Source of the DNA: Nitrososphaerota archaeon
GTDB taxonomy: Archaea; Thermoproteota; Nitrososphaeria; Nitrososphaerales; Gagatemarchaeaceae
Direction of reading: 5' to 3'
NCBI GenBank assembly: GCA_027320425.1
Contig: DAHVLJ010000010.1
Span: forward strand, 1 to 64,000
DNA: 64,000 nucleotides
Shown: one piece after another, positions 47,082 to 57,758 of the stretch
Numbering within the stretch: the first letter of the stretch is position 1
How the letters are laid out: each line of letters starts with the position of its first letter
Notes under the pieces: model-generated
What the model was told of the DNA's origin: nothing
Databases searched by the model: none
The model's input: the letters and a program-made list of their open reading frames with translations, nothing else
Translations under genes and position numbers: made by a program

Positions 47082-47506
47082 CTCGCCATCGTCAGCCTGT
47101 AGTATCCTGCCTCGATGTTCTTGTTGACGTTGTCCTTCACTAAGTACAACCGGTGTATCGGGTTCTGCGTCTTGGGGGTGAGTGAGAAGTCCTTCCCCAC
47201 CACTAGCTCGACGACCTGGCCGTCACGGCAGGTGTGTGTTATCTTCTTCCCCGGTTTGGCGCCGAGGCTGTTCATGTAGACGTCCTTCAACGTCGTGCAC
47301 GTCAGGACCGCCCACTCCTCATCGCCCGGAATCGTCTCGAACCCTACGCTCGCCTTGAGAGGCTCTCCGTATCTTTTGTCGTCGCAGAAGAGCTCTTTGC
47401 AGCTCCTGCACCTCCAGACGTCCACTACGCCCTGAAGGTAGTTGTCACGATTGATGTTGACCATGCCAATAAACACAATCTCGTGCTCATGTTTCTCGTC
47501 TGCCAA
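47078..47506 (-). CDS. Hypothetical protein with CxxC motif
   Basis: 142-aa ORF, VDVWRCRSCKELFCDDKRY. Confidence 0.6.
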   Translation of the reverse strand: MADEKHEHEIVFIGMVNINRDNYLQGVVDVWRCRSCKELFCDDKRYGEPLKASVGFETIPGDEEWAVLTCTTLKDVYMNSLGAKPGKKITHTCRDGQVVELVVGKDFSLTPKTQNPIHRLYLVKDNVNKNIEAGYYRLTMAR

Positions 47507-47509
47507 GGC

Positions 47510-47908
47510 TTACCCGCCCCCCTTCCCCATGCTTTTGTCCGTTGCGGCCTCGTAGACCGGTATAAGCTCCAGTATCAGCTTGTCGACTCTCATGCGCCTT
47601 TCGTTGATCTCCTTCACCATCGCCTCCCTCCACGTCCTGTAGTGGTTGGCTATCCCGAGGCGCGGGTGAACAGGTATCACCCGCTTCCCATCTCCTGAGA
47701 CGATGGCCATCCCCCGGTCCAAGAGAGTCGCTGCCTTCCCCGCCTCCGAGGCCGGAAGCTGGCCGTCTCGGAGCAGCCTGAGATACAACAGCGCTTCGTC
47801 ATGCGAGAGGCCAGCCTCGGATCCAAGCCTCTTTACCAGGTCGTCGAGATCCTTCGGTTCTGCTCTCAATCGGCCGCTCAAACCTTGGTGGTCCCCGTGG
47901 AGTCCCAA
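47510..47908 (-). CDS. Hypothetical protein, possible TrmB-like helix-turn-helix
   Basis: LSHDEALLYLRLLRDGQLPASEAGKAATLLDRGMAIVSGDGKRVIPVHPR. Confidence 0.55.
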   Translation of the reverse strand: MGLHGDHQGLSGRLRAEPKDLDDLVKRLGSEAGLSHDEALLYLRLLRDGQLPASEAGKAATLLDRGMAIVSGDGKRVIPVHPRLGIANHYRTWREAMVKEINERRMRVDKLILELIPVYEAATDKSMGKGGG

Positions 47909-48642
47909 AGGAATTCGAAATAATCCTTGGCGAAGCTCGCCAGGCCGTGGTGGGACGCCCAGATCGCGAGAGGGAGCCCTCCCTGTTCCCCACCGCCTAG
48001 CAGGAGCACCACCTCTCTGGAGTCGGAGATGAGTCCCCCGCCATACATGGTCTTCCTAGTCCTCACCTCAGCATACTTCGCAAGCTGTTCCGTCGCATCC
48101 TTGGGGAGGTCAGGAGAGGTGAGAATCAGAACCTTCGCCCCCCTCTCCTTCAACGCGGCCATGAGCGGCTCGATCCTCTCGGTGAACAGAGCAAGCTGCG
48201 CAGGCAGAGCGATAAGGAGCTCGGTCCTGCAGTTCAGAAGGAGATTTTTGACCCTTGAGAGTATCTCGTTCGTCCCCCGCATGATCCAGATATCGGGCTT
48301 CTCTTGCTCCCCTCTGCTGACATAAATCCCCATGAGCTCTTCGAGAGCGACCTGCTCCTTCTCTTTCCTCTCGGTCTCCTGCCTGGACCTGAGCTCTTCG
48401 AGCGCGACGTCGGGCGGCTTGGCGGTGTAGACTATCGGCCTGCTCTTCTGCACCTCCACCAGACCCCGTGTGTGGAGAGACTCGAGAGCATCGTAGACCT
48501 TCGAGTAAGGTATCCTTGCCTCCCTGCTGATGTCGCTGGCTGTCATCGTGCCCCCGCGGAGGAGGGCGACGTACGCTTTCACTTCGCTCCCGGTGAGCCC
48601 GAGCCCCTCCAGTGACTCTCCAGCGCGTTCGCTCAGGCTCAA
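47878..48642 (-). CDS. TrmB family transcriptional regulator
   Basis: LGLTGSEVKAYVALLRGGTMTASDISREARIPYSKVYDALESLHTRGLVEV plus effector domain. Confidence 0.92.
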   Translation of the reverse strand: MSLSERAGESLEGLGLTGSEVKAYVALLRGGTMTASDISREARIPYSKVYDALESLHTRGLVEVQKSRPIVYTAKPPDVALEELRSRQETERKEKEQVALEELMGIYVSRGEQEKPDIWIMRGTNEILSRVKNLLLNCRTELLIALPAQLALFTERIEPLMAALKERGAKVLILTSPDLPKDATEQLAKYAEVRTRKTMYGGGLISDSREVVLLLGGGEQGGLPLAIWASHHGLASFAKDYFEFLWDSTGTTKV

Positions 48643-48862
48643 CTCGGAAAGGCTCCAAACGCCTGAACCCCGGCCCCAGCACCGACGGCTCGTGTCAGAG
48701 TGGGAGCGCCATGCTCTCGGTCCTTTAGGGAGCCAGAAAGCCGAAGGAGCGGGTCCTTCCCTCCGAGCGTGAAGTGCTCCTTGTCATGGCCTCCGGGACG
48801 AAGATGATCGCGGTTGCCGGCTTCCAATGGGCCCATCCACACGGGGACACGCGGGCCATGTC

Positions 48863-48889
48863 TTAACTTTTCACCCTCTGTAAAGTTAA
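48863..48889. promoter_or_regulatory. Perfect palindrome TTAACTTT-N11-AAAGTTAA upstream of tes-like gene
   Basis: Exact 8-bp inverted repeat adjoining AT-rich AATGCTTATATCC promoter element. Confidence 0.7.
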
Positions 48890-48936
48890 AATGCTTATAT
48901 CCGCTGGAGGGGAGGCAGAAACTAAGCGATATCCTG

Positions 48937-50610
48937 ATGGCACAAATCGCAGACGTAAGCCTAGAACTCAAGAAAGAAGTATCCAAGGGGAACTTCATCC
49001 GCCAGACGCAGTCCATCTGTCCAGACTGCAACCGGATCCTCCCAGCTATTGTCTTCGAGAGGGAGAGCAAGGTATGGATGACGAAGACCTGCCCTGAACA
49101 CGGGGAGACAGAAGAGCTCTACTTCGGCTCCTACGAGATGTACAGCAAGTTTTCACGTTATTGGAAGGACGGGAAAGGGACCCACGCGGCTAACGTCCCG
49201 ATGGACGTATGCTCCTGCCCGGCGAACTGCGGTCTCTGTTCGAACCACCTTTCGCATACTGGGCTCTCTAACATCATCGTGACGAACAGGTGTGACCTTA
49301 CCTGCTGGTACTGTTTCTTCTACGTCAAGAAGGGCCTCGAGGGGGCTTACGTCTACGAGCCCACGCTCGACCAGGTCAGGGAGATGGGACGCTCGCTGAA
49401 GGCAGAGAGGCCTGTCGCTGGCAATTCAGTCCAGATCACTGGCGGAGAACCGACCATCCGCGAAGACCTCCCGACCATAATCAAGATACTCAAGGAGGAG
49501 GGTGTCGACCATATCCAGCTGAACACCAACGGCATCAACCTCGCTCTGAATCCGGGCCTCGCCAAGAGGCTGAAGGAAGCGGGTGTCTCCAACCTCTACA
49601 TGAGCTTCGACGGCGTGACGCCCAAGACCAATCCCAAGAACCACTGGGAGGCGCCGTATGCCATAGACGCCTGCCGAAAAGTGGGCGTAGGCGTCGTCCT
49701 CGTCCCGACCGTCATAAAGTCGATCAACGACCACGAGCTCGGCGACATCATCCGGTTTGGGCAGAACAACATTGACACGGTTCACGCGGTGAACTTCCAG
49801 CCTGTGTCGCTGACAGGCAGGCTGACGAAGACAGAGAGAGCGAAGTACAGGATTACCATCCCCGATTGCATCGAGCGGATCGAGGAGCAGACCAACGGCA
49901 TGATCACGAAGGATGGTTGGTTCCCGGTGCCGTCTTGCTCTCCTGTGACAGGGTTCATCGAGGCGTTCACAAAGAAAGAGCAGTATGAGCTCTCGATACA
50001 CTTCGCCTGTGGCGCAGGGACGTATGTGTTCAACGACCCAGACAAGAGGAGGCTGGTCCCGCTCCCAGAGTTCGTGGACATCCCTGGCCTCATCGAATAC
50101 TTGGACGAGAAGAGCGAGGAAATCTACTCGGGCACCAACAGATACATCGTTGCCGCGAAGGTGCTGACTCAGATCACTTCTTTCGTGAACAAAGAGAAGC
50201 AGCCCAAGAGCCTCAGCTTCGCGAAGCTACTTACAGACGCGCTAGTCAAGCACGACTACTCGTCGGTCGGCCAGTTCCACCTGAAGAGCATGTTCCTTGG
50301 AATGATGCACTTCCAGGACAAGTACAACCAGGATGAAGAGAGGCTCCAGCGTTGCGACATCCACTATCTGACCCCTGACCTGAGGATCATCCCGTTCTGC
50401 AGCTTCAACGTGATCCCAGAGTGGTACAGGGACAGGATACAGCAGAAGTACGGTATGCCCATCGAAACCTGGGAAGCCAAGACAGGAAAGAAGCTCGAGG
50501 CCGGGCTCTATCGTGGAACTCTAAGGCGCGGAGGTCACGTCCAGGGATGCGGTTGCGCTGCCGGAGAGCACGGCGAACCTCTTCCGATTCAGCCGATAAC
50601 CGGTACCTAG
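48937..50610 (+). CDS. tes: Radical SAM protein, tetraether synthase (Tes/MJ0619)-like
   Basis: [46 protein letters not shown] (CxxxCxxC), [25 protein letters not shown]. Confidence 0.85.
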   Translation: MAQIADVSLELKKEVSKGNFIRQTQSICPDCNRILPAIVFERESKVWMTKTCPEHGETEELYFGSYEMYSKFSRYWKDGKGTHAANVPMDVCSCPANCGLCSNHLSHTGLSNIIVTNRCDLTCWYCFFYVKKGLEGAYVYEPTLDQVREMGRSLKAERPVAGNSVQITGGEPTIREDLPTIIKILKEEGVDHIQLNTNGINLALNPGLAKRLKEAGVSNLYMSFDGVTPKTNPKNHWEAPYAIDACRKVGVGVVLVPTVIKSINDHELGDIIRFGQNNIDTVHAVNFQPVSLTGRLTKTERAKYRITIPDCIERIEEQTNGMITKDGWFPVPSCSPVTGFIEAFTKKEQYELSIHFACGAGTYVFNDPDKRRLVPLPEFVDIPGLIEYLDEKSEEIYSGTNRYIVAAKVLTQITSFVNKEKQPKSLSFAKLLTDALVKHDYSSVGQFHLKSMFLGMMHFQDKYNQDEERLQRCDIHYLTPDLRIIPFCSFNVIPEWYRDRIQQKYGMPIETWEAKTGKKLEAGLYRGTLRRGGHVQGCGCAAGEHGEPLPIQPITGT

Positions 50611-50668
50611 GCTAAGCTTCCCGTCGGGCATCACAGCTTATCTACCCTCAAGGGGCGTCTGCGTTCGT

Positions 50669-51598
50669 TTGAGCATCAGGGCAAACCTGAAGGCGCGTCA
50701 AAGGCGGAGGCGTATCCTCTGGATTTCGGTGGCTGCCGTGATGATCGCCCTGCTGGTGGTGGTCTACTTCGTGGCCGCCCTTGGAAACAATCCAGAAACG
50801 AAGTACATCGGCCAGCCTGTCCCAAGCTCGCTCCTTCAGCAGATAACGGGCGTGAGCGACTCGACTCTCAACGCCGTGGGGACACCTTCGGGGGTCAGTC
50901 CACCTGCCAGAATCTCCGGGTCTACTCTTACCTCGGGTGGAAAACCCGAGATCCTCTACGTCGGGGGGGAATTCTGTCCATACTGCGCCATCGAACGCTG
51001 GGCTCTCATTGTCGCCCTGTCGCACTTCGGGAGCTTCCAGGGTCTCGAATACATGCTCTCATCTAGCACAGATGTAAACCCCGACACCCCCACTTTCACA
51101 TTCGCCAACGCCACCTACACCAGCAACTACGTCACCTTCGTCCCGGTGGAGGAGTTCGGCAGGGGTGGCGAGAGCCAGGTGATACAAACGCTCACGGCTG
51201 AACAGCAGACTCTTGTCTCCCAATACGACACCTGCTCCGCATCAGGACAGAACGGGGGCATACCGTTTGTAGACATCGCCAACAAATATGCGGTGAACTG
51301 TGGTGCTCAATTCGTGCTTTCGGACGTGGCGGGGAGCGGCTCGCCTAACATCGTCGGGATGAACTGGACCCAGATAGCGTCACAGCTAGACAACCCGAAC
51401 AGCGGAGTCGCACAGATGATCGACGGAGCCGCGAACTACCTGATTTCGTCGATCTGCGTCGTGACCGGAGATACACCTGCCTCAGTCTGCACCCAGAGTT
51501 ATGGGACCGAGACAATCAGCTACTCTCCGTCTCCTGCCTCTTCCGTGTCGTCACTGGTCGTCCCAGGGGTGGCGTCTGAGCTCCGTTGGACAGACTGA
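50669..51598 (+). CDS. DUF929-like membrane-anchored protein with CPYC motif
   Basis: N-terminal [41 protein letters not shown]. Confidence 0.85.
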   Translation: MSIRANLKARQRRRRILWISVAAVMIALLVVVYFVAALGNNPETKYIGQPVPSSLLQQITGVSDSTLNAVGTPSGVSPPARISGSTLTSGGKPEILYVGGEFCPYCAIERWALIVALSHFGSFQGLEYMLSSSTDVNPDTPTFTFANATYTSNYVTFVPVEEFGRGGESQVIQTLTAEQQTLVSQYDTCSASGQNGGIPFVDIANKYAVNCGAQFVLSDVAGSGSPNIVGMNWTQIASQLDNPNSGVAQMIDGAANYLISSICVVTGDTPASVCTQSYGTETISYSPSPASSVSSLVVPGVASELRWTD

Positions 51599-52041
51599 GT
51601 AAGGCATTCGTCGCGCTGGCCCTCGTGGGCCTGGTCATCGCGGTCTACCACGGCTATGATGAGTTCACTGCGTACACTGGCCCAGGTTCCAACGCGTGCA
51701 GTGTCTTCACAAACATCAACCCGTTCTTCTCCTGCGCCAGCGTCTTCGCGAGCGGATACGCGACTCTCCCGCCCCACTCGAACGGGCTCCCTCTCTACGT
51801 CTTGGGGCTGGTCTGGTTCCCCCTCATGGTCGTCCTCGGTGTTTGGTTCGGAAAGAAGAGAGGCGCCCTGAACGGTGAGGTGCTCTTTCCGCTGCTTATG
51901 GTGGGCAACATATTCACGCTCTACCTCTGGTATGTGGAGCTGGGGATCATTCACGTGCTCTGCCCCATCTGCGTGGGGATGTATCTCGTGAACTATGCCC
52001 TCACCGCGATGGCTCTGAAATCGCTTCTTGGATCCGGCTGA
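51586..52041 (+). CDS. Vitamin K epoxide reductase (VKOR) family protein
   Basis: 4 [23 protein letters not shown] and [14 protein letters not shown] cysteine motifs. Confidence 0.88.
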   Translation: MDRLSKAFVALALVGLVIAVYHGYDEFTAYTGPGSNACSVFTNINPFFSCASVFASGYATLPPHSNGLPLYVLGLVWFPLMVVLGVWFGKKRGALNGEVLFPLLMVGNIFTLYLWYVELGIIHVLCPICVGMYLVNYALTAMALKSLLGSG

Positions 52042-52161
52042 ACCGCTAACTCATGGACTCTCGGGGCAGGAGCGCCTCAGGTTCCCCTGCACGGGCAAGC
52101 AAACCCCTCCCTTTCGTTAGTCTGCCTTGCCCCAAACCCAAATCGCCGCGTCCTAGGACTT

Positions 52162-52647
52162 TCACTCTATGCTCGGCCCCTGCGAGCATGAGATGTCCGA
52201 CGGTGTGATCACGACGTTCGAGGCGGAGACCGGGGGGAAACTGTAGACGATGGTGAATTCTGACCCTGTCGAAAGCGACTTCACGGCTATCGATAGGTCG
52301 GCGTTTGAAACCGACGCCGAAGTGGGAGTTATGGCGAAAGGCATGAAGATAGATTGTCCCTTGCTGACCGTCGTCAGTCCAACGTTGCACACAGGTGTGT
52401 TGGCCGCGTCGGTCGAGGATGACGTCAGCTGGGTGTAAAGAGGGAGGGCGGAGCTGTTCTGCCAATTCAGGGTCACCGCAAACTCCGTCCCGTTGAATAC
52501 TGTCGAGGTCACCTGTGCGTAGTCCCCGAAGGGCCTCGTCTGGGACGGGAAGCTGTCGTTTGCAAATGCTAGGTATCCTATGTAGAGGCCGAATATGACC
52601 GCACCTGCTAGGACCACGGCGACGGCAAGCTTTGCTCTTGAAGTCAC
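52162..52647 (-). CDS. Hypothetical membrane-anchored extracytoplasmic protein
   Basis: Single N-terminal TM, T/S-rich ectodomain. Confidence 0.6.
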   Translation of the reverse strand: MTSRAKLAVAVVLAGAVIFGLYIGYLAFANDSFPSQTRPFGDYAQVTSTVFNGTEFAVTLNWQNSSALPLYTQLTSSSTDAANTPVCNVGLTTVSKGQSIFMPFAITPTSASVSNADLSIAVKSLSTGSEFTIVYSFPPVSASNVVITPSDISCSQGPSIE

Positions 52648-52666
52648 TTCGCTGCGGGCCTTCCGA

Positions 52667-53452
52667 CTATCTCAGGTCGTCCAGCTTGGACGATGATCTC
52701 ATCAGAGAGAGGATCTTGTCGAAGTACGCCTCCAATGCCTCCCTGAACTTCTCTGCCCCCCACTCCACATCAGCCTTCTCGAGGAAGCCTTCCATCCATT
52801 CGAAGTCCTGCTCAGACTTCGTCCCGAACGCCGTCATGAAAGAAGCGTTCCTGTAGAACATGTCGTTGCCTTTCTCAAAAAGAGACCGTCTTTTCAGAGA
52901 GGCCACGGCGAAGGCGTTCCTGCACAGGAGCCCCGCGTCCGTCACGGGGTCACCGGTCGGCCTATCGGAGACCCATTCCGAGAAGAACCTCTTCGTCATC
53001 TCCCTCTCTTTATCGCCCATCACGGCGAAAACGATGTCGTCAACCATTATGTTCTGCAAGTGATTGAAGGCGTCTATCAGGTACTCTGTCTCCTTGGCTC
53101 TGAGGCCGTCTCTTTCCCTCAGCTCCCCTATGACCTCCTCGAGTATCTCGTTATTGTGCGAGCTCGCCCCCTTCTCTGTGTAGTAGACGTGCGACAGCTC
53201 GTGAAGTACGAGGCCGCCAAGCATCTCAGAGTCCAACGCCCACTCTGATATCATTATCCTGTGGGTCTCGCCTTCCTTTCTTGCGTAACCCATGATCGCG
53301 AGGTTGGGCTCTACATCAAGAGTGACCTTGGACCTTACTACGTATCCCTTCTGCTTCATCCTGTCAAGAGCCCACTCCAACGTGTTCTGAAGAGACTTGT
53401 CCGTGTTCGCGGCTCGCATTACCTTCATCGCCCTACACCGCGCAATAAACAT
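52667..53452 (-). CDS. Putative metallopeptidase-like protein
   Basis: GLVLHELSHVYYTEKGASSHN (HExxH). Confidence 0.65.
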   Translation of the reverse strand: MFIARCRAMKVMRAANTDKSLQNTLEWALDRMKQKGYVVRSKVTLDVEPNLAIMGYARKEGETHRIMISEWALDSEMLGGLVLHELSHVYYTEKGASSHNNEILEEVIGELRERDGLRAKETEYLIDAFNHLQNIMVDDIVFAVMGDKEREMTKRFFSEWVSDRPTGDPVTDAGLLCRNAFAVASLKRRSLFEKGNDMFYRNASFMTAFGTKSEQDFEWMEGFLEKADVEWGAEKFREALEAYFDKILSLMRSSSKLDDLR

Positions 53453-53497
53453 CTCGGTGCTGGAGGAATTCGTCCCCGCAAATCGTAAGGCTATTCT

Positions 53498-53947
53498 ATG
53501 TGCATCGTGGATTGCCAAAGCGTGGTCTTCAGGGCATATCTTGCGGGCACTCTTGCTTTGGTCGGGGGGTTGCTCATGTTCACGAGCGGATACGCGTCGA
53601 AGGGGGTCCTCTACACCGCGCTGGGGTATGCGGTGCCTCGCCTCTCAGACTTCTTGAGCGGAACGGAGTTGAGCGCTACCGTTCTGGCGATCACCGTCCT
53701 TGAACTGCTGATGGCCTTGGGGGGCATCACCGTGATGGCCGGGGGATTCACGATCCTCATACGGCACTCTACCGTCGGGAGAACGCTAATCTGGCTTGGC
53801 GGCGGGGCAGGGTTCCTGAGCCTGGTGCTAGGGTTCGGCTACGCCGTCTTCAGGCTCGGCGGGCTCTCGCCGGTGCTCTCTTACCTGCCGTATTGGGTCG
53901 GCTTGGCTTTCGCTATCCTTGGGCGACGTCTCGCGAAGGGCTCGTGA
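53498..53947 (+). CDS. Hypothetical membrane protein
   Basis: Four hydrophobic segments. Confidence 0.6.
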   Translation: MCIVDCQSVVFRAYLAGTLALVGGLLMFTSGYASKGVLYTALGYAVPRLSDFLSGTELSATVLAITVLELLMALGGITVMAGGFTILIRHSTVGRTLIWLGGGAGFLSLVLGFGYAVFRLGGLSPVLSYLPYWVGLAFAILGRRLAKGS

Positions 53948-53980
53948 CCGGAGTCGCTAGTCCGCGGGCTTCCGGGCATA

Positions 53981-54391
53981 TTGGGAGGCTGGTTCGAGCT
54001 CGTCTCCACGGACGAAAGGTTCACCCGCCTCTTCCTCGCAGCCGCGTCAAGGCCCCGGATCGGCACGTCAGCCGTCACGACAGTAAGGTCGGTCTCCTTG
54101 GAAAGGGGGCGGTCCGGTACCGTCGTAGGGCTCACCAGCTATGTCCCGGGCAAGGGCGGTGCGCCCCCCTTTCAGACCATGCGCTTCTATTCGCTGCTGC
54201 TTGACGAGCTCTCCGACCGGGCCGCCGCAGGAGTCATGGCGCACGAGCTGGCCCACGCCTGGCTGAACGAGCACGCGGGCCCACGTGCCTCCAAGTCAAG
54301 GGAACTGGAGGCAGACTCGTTAGCCCGGAGCTGGGGGTTCGGTCCCGAGCTGGACGCTCTTGAGAACGAAGCCGACACCGTCTACAGCTAG
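53981..54391 (+). CDS. Small metallopeptidase-like protein
   Basis: GVMAHELAHAWLNEHAGPRASKSRELEADSLARSWGF (HExxH...E). Confidence 0.65.
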   Translation: MGGWFELVSTDERFTRLFLAAASRPRIGTSAVTTVRSVSLERGRSGTVVGLTSYVPGKGGAPPFQTMRFYSLLLDELSDRAAAGVMAHELAHAWLNEHAGPRASKSRELEADSLARSWGFGPELDALENEADTVYS

Positions 54392-55149
54392 TGATAGATC
54401 GAGCTGTTCGGCGAACGGGAAGGTGGTGCGACGGGAAGCGCCTTCGACCTGAGTTCCGTCAGATCTATGTCGAAGCCCGCCAACTCACCCAGCACCTCCA
54501 GCAGCTTGATCACCGACCTCGTGTGCGGGCTGGGCTCGCCGTGGTCCACCGACAGTTTGTATCCTCTGATGCCGTAGTCCTTCGCCATCGCCACTACGAT
54601 AGACGCGAAGAACGGTGCTGGCTCTTCACCGATGATCTTTACCCCGTGCTTCTCTAGCATCGCGACGCCCGCAGAGTCTGTCGAAAATCCCGATGCCTGG
54701 GGCTCGGCTTCTGGGGGGACAGGGTTCTCCGCCCAGCGGGCACCGATTGAAAACAGCTCCTTCACCCCTGCTTCCTTCCCTTTGCCGAGGATAAACTGGG
54801 CGAACTCGTACTGCTCGTCCATAGGGCTCGTGTCTCCGGCGACGAGGAGGATGTCGCGCCTCCCTCGCACGAGGTACACCCCGGACTCCGGAAGTGAAGA
54901 GACTCCCCCCTCCCTGACAAGGACCTCAGGGGGGAACGCGGAGGACCTAACGGTTCCCACCTTCACTGTCTGCAACTTCTTGAGCATGTAATCCGCCAGT
55001 TCGCGCGCCTGCGAGTATAGGGCCCTGTACTGGGGCATCGAGGTAGAAAGCGCGACAAGCATGGCCGGGTCCTTCAGCTGGAGGCTTTCTGACTCTTCGA
55101 AGTCTATCCACATGTTCCTCGAGTCAGCGCTCCCTTCCGCGTATTTCAA
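54388..55149 (-). CDS. PAC2 family protein
   Basis: DILLVAGDTSPMDEQYEFAQFILGKGKEAGVKELFSIGA...VDHGEPSPHTRSVIKLLEVL. Confidence 0.75.
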   Translation of the reverse strand: MKYAEGSADSRNMWIDFEESESLQLKDPAMLVALSTSMPQYRALYSQARELADYMLKKLQTVKVGTVRSSAFPPEVLVREGGVSSLPESGVYLVRGRRDILLVAGDTSPMDEQYEFAQFILGKGKEAGVKELFSIGARWAENPVPPEAEPQASGFSTDSAGVAMLEKHGVKIIGEEPAPFFASIVVAMAKDYGIRGYKLSVDHGEPSPHTRSVIKLLEVLGELAGFDIDLTELRSKALPVAPPSRSPNSSIYH

Positions 55150-55220
55150 TCATCCTGGCGGCTTCCCAGAGGCCAACGATTTTTAAATAGACGGAAGGTC
55201 GAATCCGACTTACCCGATTC

Positions 55221-56777
55221 ATGACCGCCTACTGGACGACCCTGTCTCACAATGGGGTGAACTTCCCAGACCCATACCAGCCGGAAGGGCTGTCGATCCA
55301 AGTCAGAGGCAAGGAAGTGGCCCTGTCGCCACTGGGTGAGGAGATGGCGTACAACTTCGCGAAGAAGAAGGACACGCCCTATGTCCAGGATCCTGTCTTT
55401 AGGAGGAACTTCATGGGCGACTTCGTCAACGAGCTCCCAAGTTGGTGCAAGGGCGCGAAGTTCGAAGACATCGATTTCTCGGTCCTCTACAGGAAGGTCG
55501 ACGCCGAAAAGGCCGCAAAGGAAGGCATGTCAAAGGAAGAGAAGAAGGCTCTCGCTTCCGCGAGGAAGGAGCGGCGCGAGTCTCTGAAGGCGAGGTTCGG
55601 CAAGGCGCTGCTCGACGGGAAGGAGGTGGACATCGCAAACTGGATGGTCGAGCCCCCGGGGCTGTTCATGGGTAGGGGTGAGCACCCATTCCGCGGGAAA
55701 TGGAAGCCCAAGGTGACTCCCTCAGACGTGGTCCTCAACCTCGGAGAGTCGGCGAAGGTCCCTCCCGGGGACTGGAAGCGGGTTGTCAATGACCATAACT
55801 CGATGTGGATGGCGAAGTGGATCGACAAGCTCACAGACAAGGAGAAGTACGTATGGCTCCATGAGAGCTCTCCGCTCCAGCAGTCCAGGAGCAAGGCGAA
55901 GTATGACAACGCCCGGAAAGTAGGCGACAACCTAAGGAAGATACGCGCCAGAATCGAGAGGGAGCTTGATTCTAAGGACGAGACCACAAGACAGGTCGCC
56001 ACCGTATGCTTTCTGATCGACAGGCTGGGGATGAGGGTGGGCGACGAGAAGGATGAGGACGAAGCCGACACGGTAGGGGCGAGCACGCTCAGAGTGGAGC
56101 ATGTCACTCTGAGCGGAGATATGGCCGAGTTCAAGTTCCTGGGAAAGGACAGCGTTGCATGGCACAAGTCGGAGAAGGTCCCCCCGTCAGTCTCACGCAA
56201 CCTTAGGGACTTCATGACTGGGAAGAAACCCGGCGAGGATGTCTTCCACAACGTCAGCTCCAGCATGGTCAATCAGTTCCTCTCATCGATTGTCTCGGGA
56301 CTCTCGGCCAAGGTATTCAGGACCTTCCACGCGACCGCTACGGCCAAAGACGCGCTGGGTTCGGCTGACATGAGGGGCGCCGAAGATCTCGACAAGCTCT
56401 ACCACGCCAAAGAGGCGAATCTGCAGGCTGCCAAATTCTGCAACCATCAGAGGACCCCTCCGAAGACATGGGAAGAATCCCACCAGAAGAAAGCAGCCAA
56501 ACTCCAGGAAGCGATCGCGAAGGGAGACTCGAAGAGGATACCCAAGCTCAGACGCGAGCTAGATTTCTATGAGAGAACCAAGACCTACAACCTCAACACT
56601 TCGATGAAGAACTACATCGATCCAAGGGTGTTCAAGTCATGGTGCGACTACGTGGGCCTTGACTGGGCCAAAGTGTACAGCAAGTCGCTCCAGAAGAAGT
56701 TCGCCTGGGTCACACGCTCTTCTGTGAAGTGGGACGGGGGCGCTCAGACCCGCTCAGACGCGTCTTCCGCGACGTGA
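55221..56777 (+). CDS. DNA topoisomerase IB (eukaryotic/thaumarchaeal type)
   Basis: IDRLGMRVGDEKDEDEADTVGASTLRVEHV, RTFHATATA, NLNTSMKNYIDPRVFKSWC. Confidence 0.95.
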   Translation: MTAYWTTLSHNGVNFPDPYQPEGLSIQVRGKEVALSPLGEEMAYNFAKKKDTPYVQDPVFRRNFMGDFVNELPSWCKGAKFEDIDFSVLYRKVDAEKAAKEGMSKEEKKALASARKERRESLKARFGKALLDGKEVDIANWMVEPPGLFMGRGEHPFRGKWKPKVTPSDVVLNLGESAKVPPGDWKRVVNDHNSMWMAKWIDKLTDKEKYVWLHESSPLQQSRSKAKYDNARKVGDNLRKIRARIERELDSKDETTRQVATVCFLIDRLGMRVGDEKDEDEADTVGASTLRVEHVTLSGDMAEFKFLGKDSVAWHKSEKVPPSVSRNLRDFMTGKKPGEDVFHNVSSSMVNQFLSSIVSGLSAKVFRTFHATATAKDALGSADMRGAEDLDKLYHAKEANLQAAKFCNHQRTPPKTWEESHQKKAAKLQEAIAKGDSKRIPKLRRELDFYERTKTYNLNTSMKNYIDPRVFKSWCDYVGLDWAKVYSKSLQKKFAWVTRSSVKWDGGAQTRSDASSAT

Positions 56778-57758
56778 GAGCACACGCCATAGCTCGTCTT
56801 CAGGGGCCTTCCTTACCACCTGAGCAGTGCCGTCCCTTCTGAGGAGCTTCTTCCCCTTCGGTGCGAACTCCCCTATCTTGGTCACCCTGCATATCCCCTT
56901 GAGCGCCCTTGCTACGGTCGCTTCCGATCCGGGAGCGACCGCGATCAAAAGCGCTCCAGAACCGATGAGGCGGAGCGGGTCGACCGACAGTCTGTCACAT
57001 ATCTCCCTGGTCTCGGGACTGACAGGCACCGCTTCCTCAATCAGGTTGAATCCTAACCCTGACGCGAGAGACATCTCGTACACCGCCCCGAGCACCCCGC
57101 CCTCGGTGCAGTCATGCATGGCGTGAACTGCTCCAGTGCGGAACGCAGCAATGGCCTCGGGAGTGACATCCAGGTTGCCGATCAAAGCCCTGGCCCTTCT
57201 CAGGGTCGCCTGAGGGACGACTTTGGAGAGAGTCTTTTCCCTGGCGAGTTCGCTCGTCCCCTCTATCCCTGCCGTCTTCGTCATCAGTATCGTGTCCCAT
57301 GCTCTGGCGTCAGCTGATGTCACATATCTCTCCGTGAACGCGAACACCGTCATCACTACTATAGGGCGCGCCAGTCCGGGCGTGACTTCGGTATGTCCCC
57401 CAAGGACGGCGATGCCCGAGTCCGCGGCCGCCTCGTGAATCTGCTTGGTGATGGCGGTCAGGTCTGCTTCTGTCGCTCCTTCCTGAAGGAGCACCACTGA
57501 GGTTGCGAATTGGGGTGCGTTCCCGCTGGTCGCAACGTCGTTCGCGCACACTCTGACGGCATACGTGCCGATGTCCTCCGACGCACCGGTTATCGGGTCC
57601 GTGGATACGACTACGAACCCGTCGCCGTGCTTTAGGACTGCGACATCGACCCCTGCCTCTGGCCCTACCATCACTTCAGCCGAGCTGCTTCCGCCGAACC
57701 TGAGCACCGCTCTGTCTAAGATGTCGATCGGGATCTTCCCGTTCTGTAGCCTTCTCAA
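56754..57758 (-). CDS. AIR synthase-related (HypE/ThiL-like) protein
   Basis: VISTDP-like VVSTDPITGASEDIGTYAVRVCANDVATSGN; HAMHDCTEGGVLGAVYEM; ALLIAVAPGSE. Confidence 0.88.
   Translation of the reverse strand: MRRLQNGKIPIDILDRAVLRFGGSSSAEVMVGPEAGVDVAVLKHGDGFVVVSTDPITGASEDIGTYAVRVCANDVATSGNAPQFATSVVLLQEGATEADLTAITKQIHEAAADSGIAVLGGHTEVTPGLARPIVVMTVFAFTERYVTSADARAWDTILMTKTAGIEGTSELAREKTLSKVVPQATLRRARALIGNLDVTPEAIAAFRTGAVHAMHDCTEGGVLGAVYEMSLASGLGFNLIEEAVPVSPETREICDRLSVDPLRLIGSGALLIAVAPGSEATVARALKGICRVTKIGEFAPKGKKLLRRDGTAQVVRKAPEDELWRVLSRRGRRV

Noticed and set aside
55487-56272. 261-aa minus-strand ORF
   Set aside because: Antisense to topoisomerase IB
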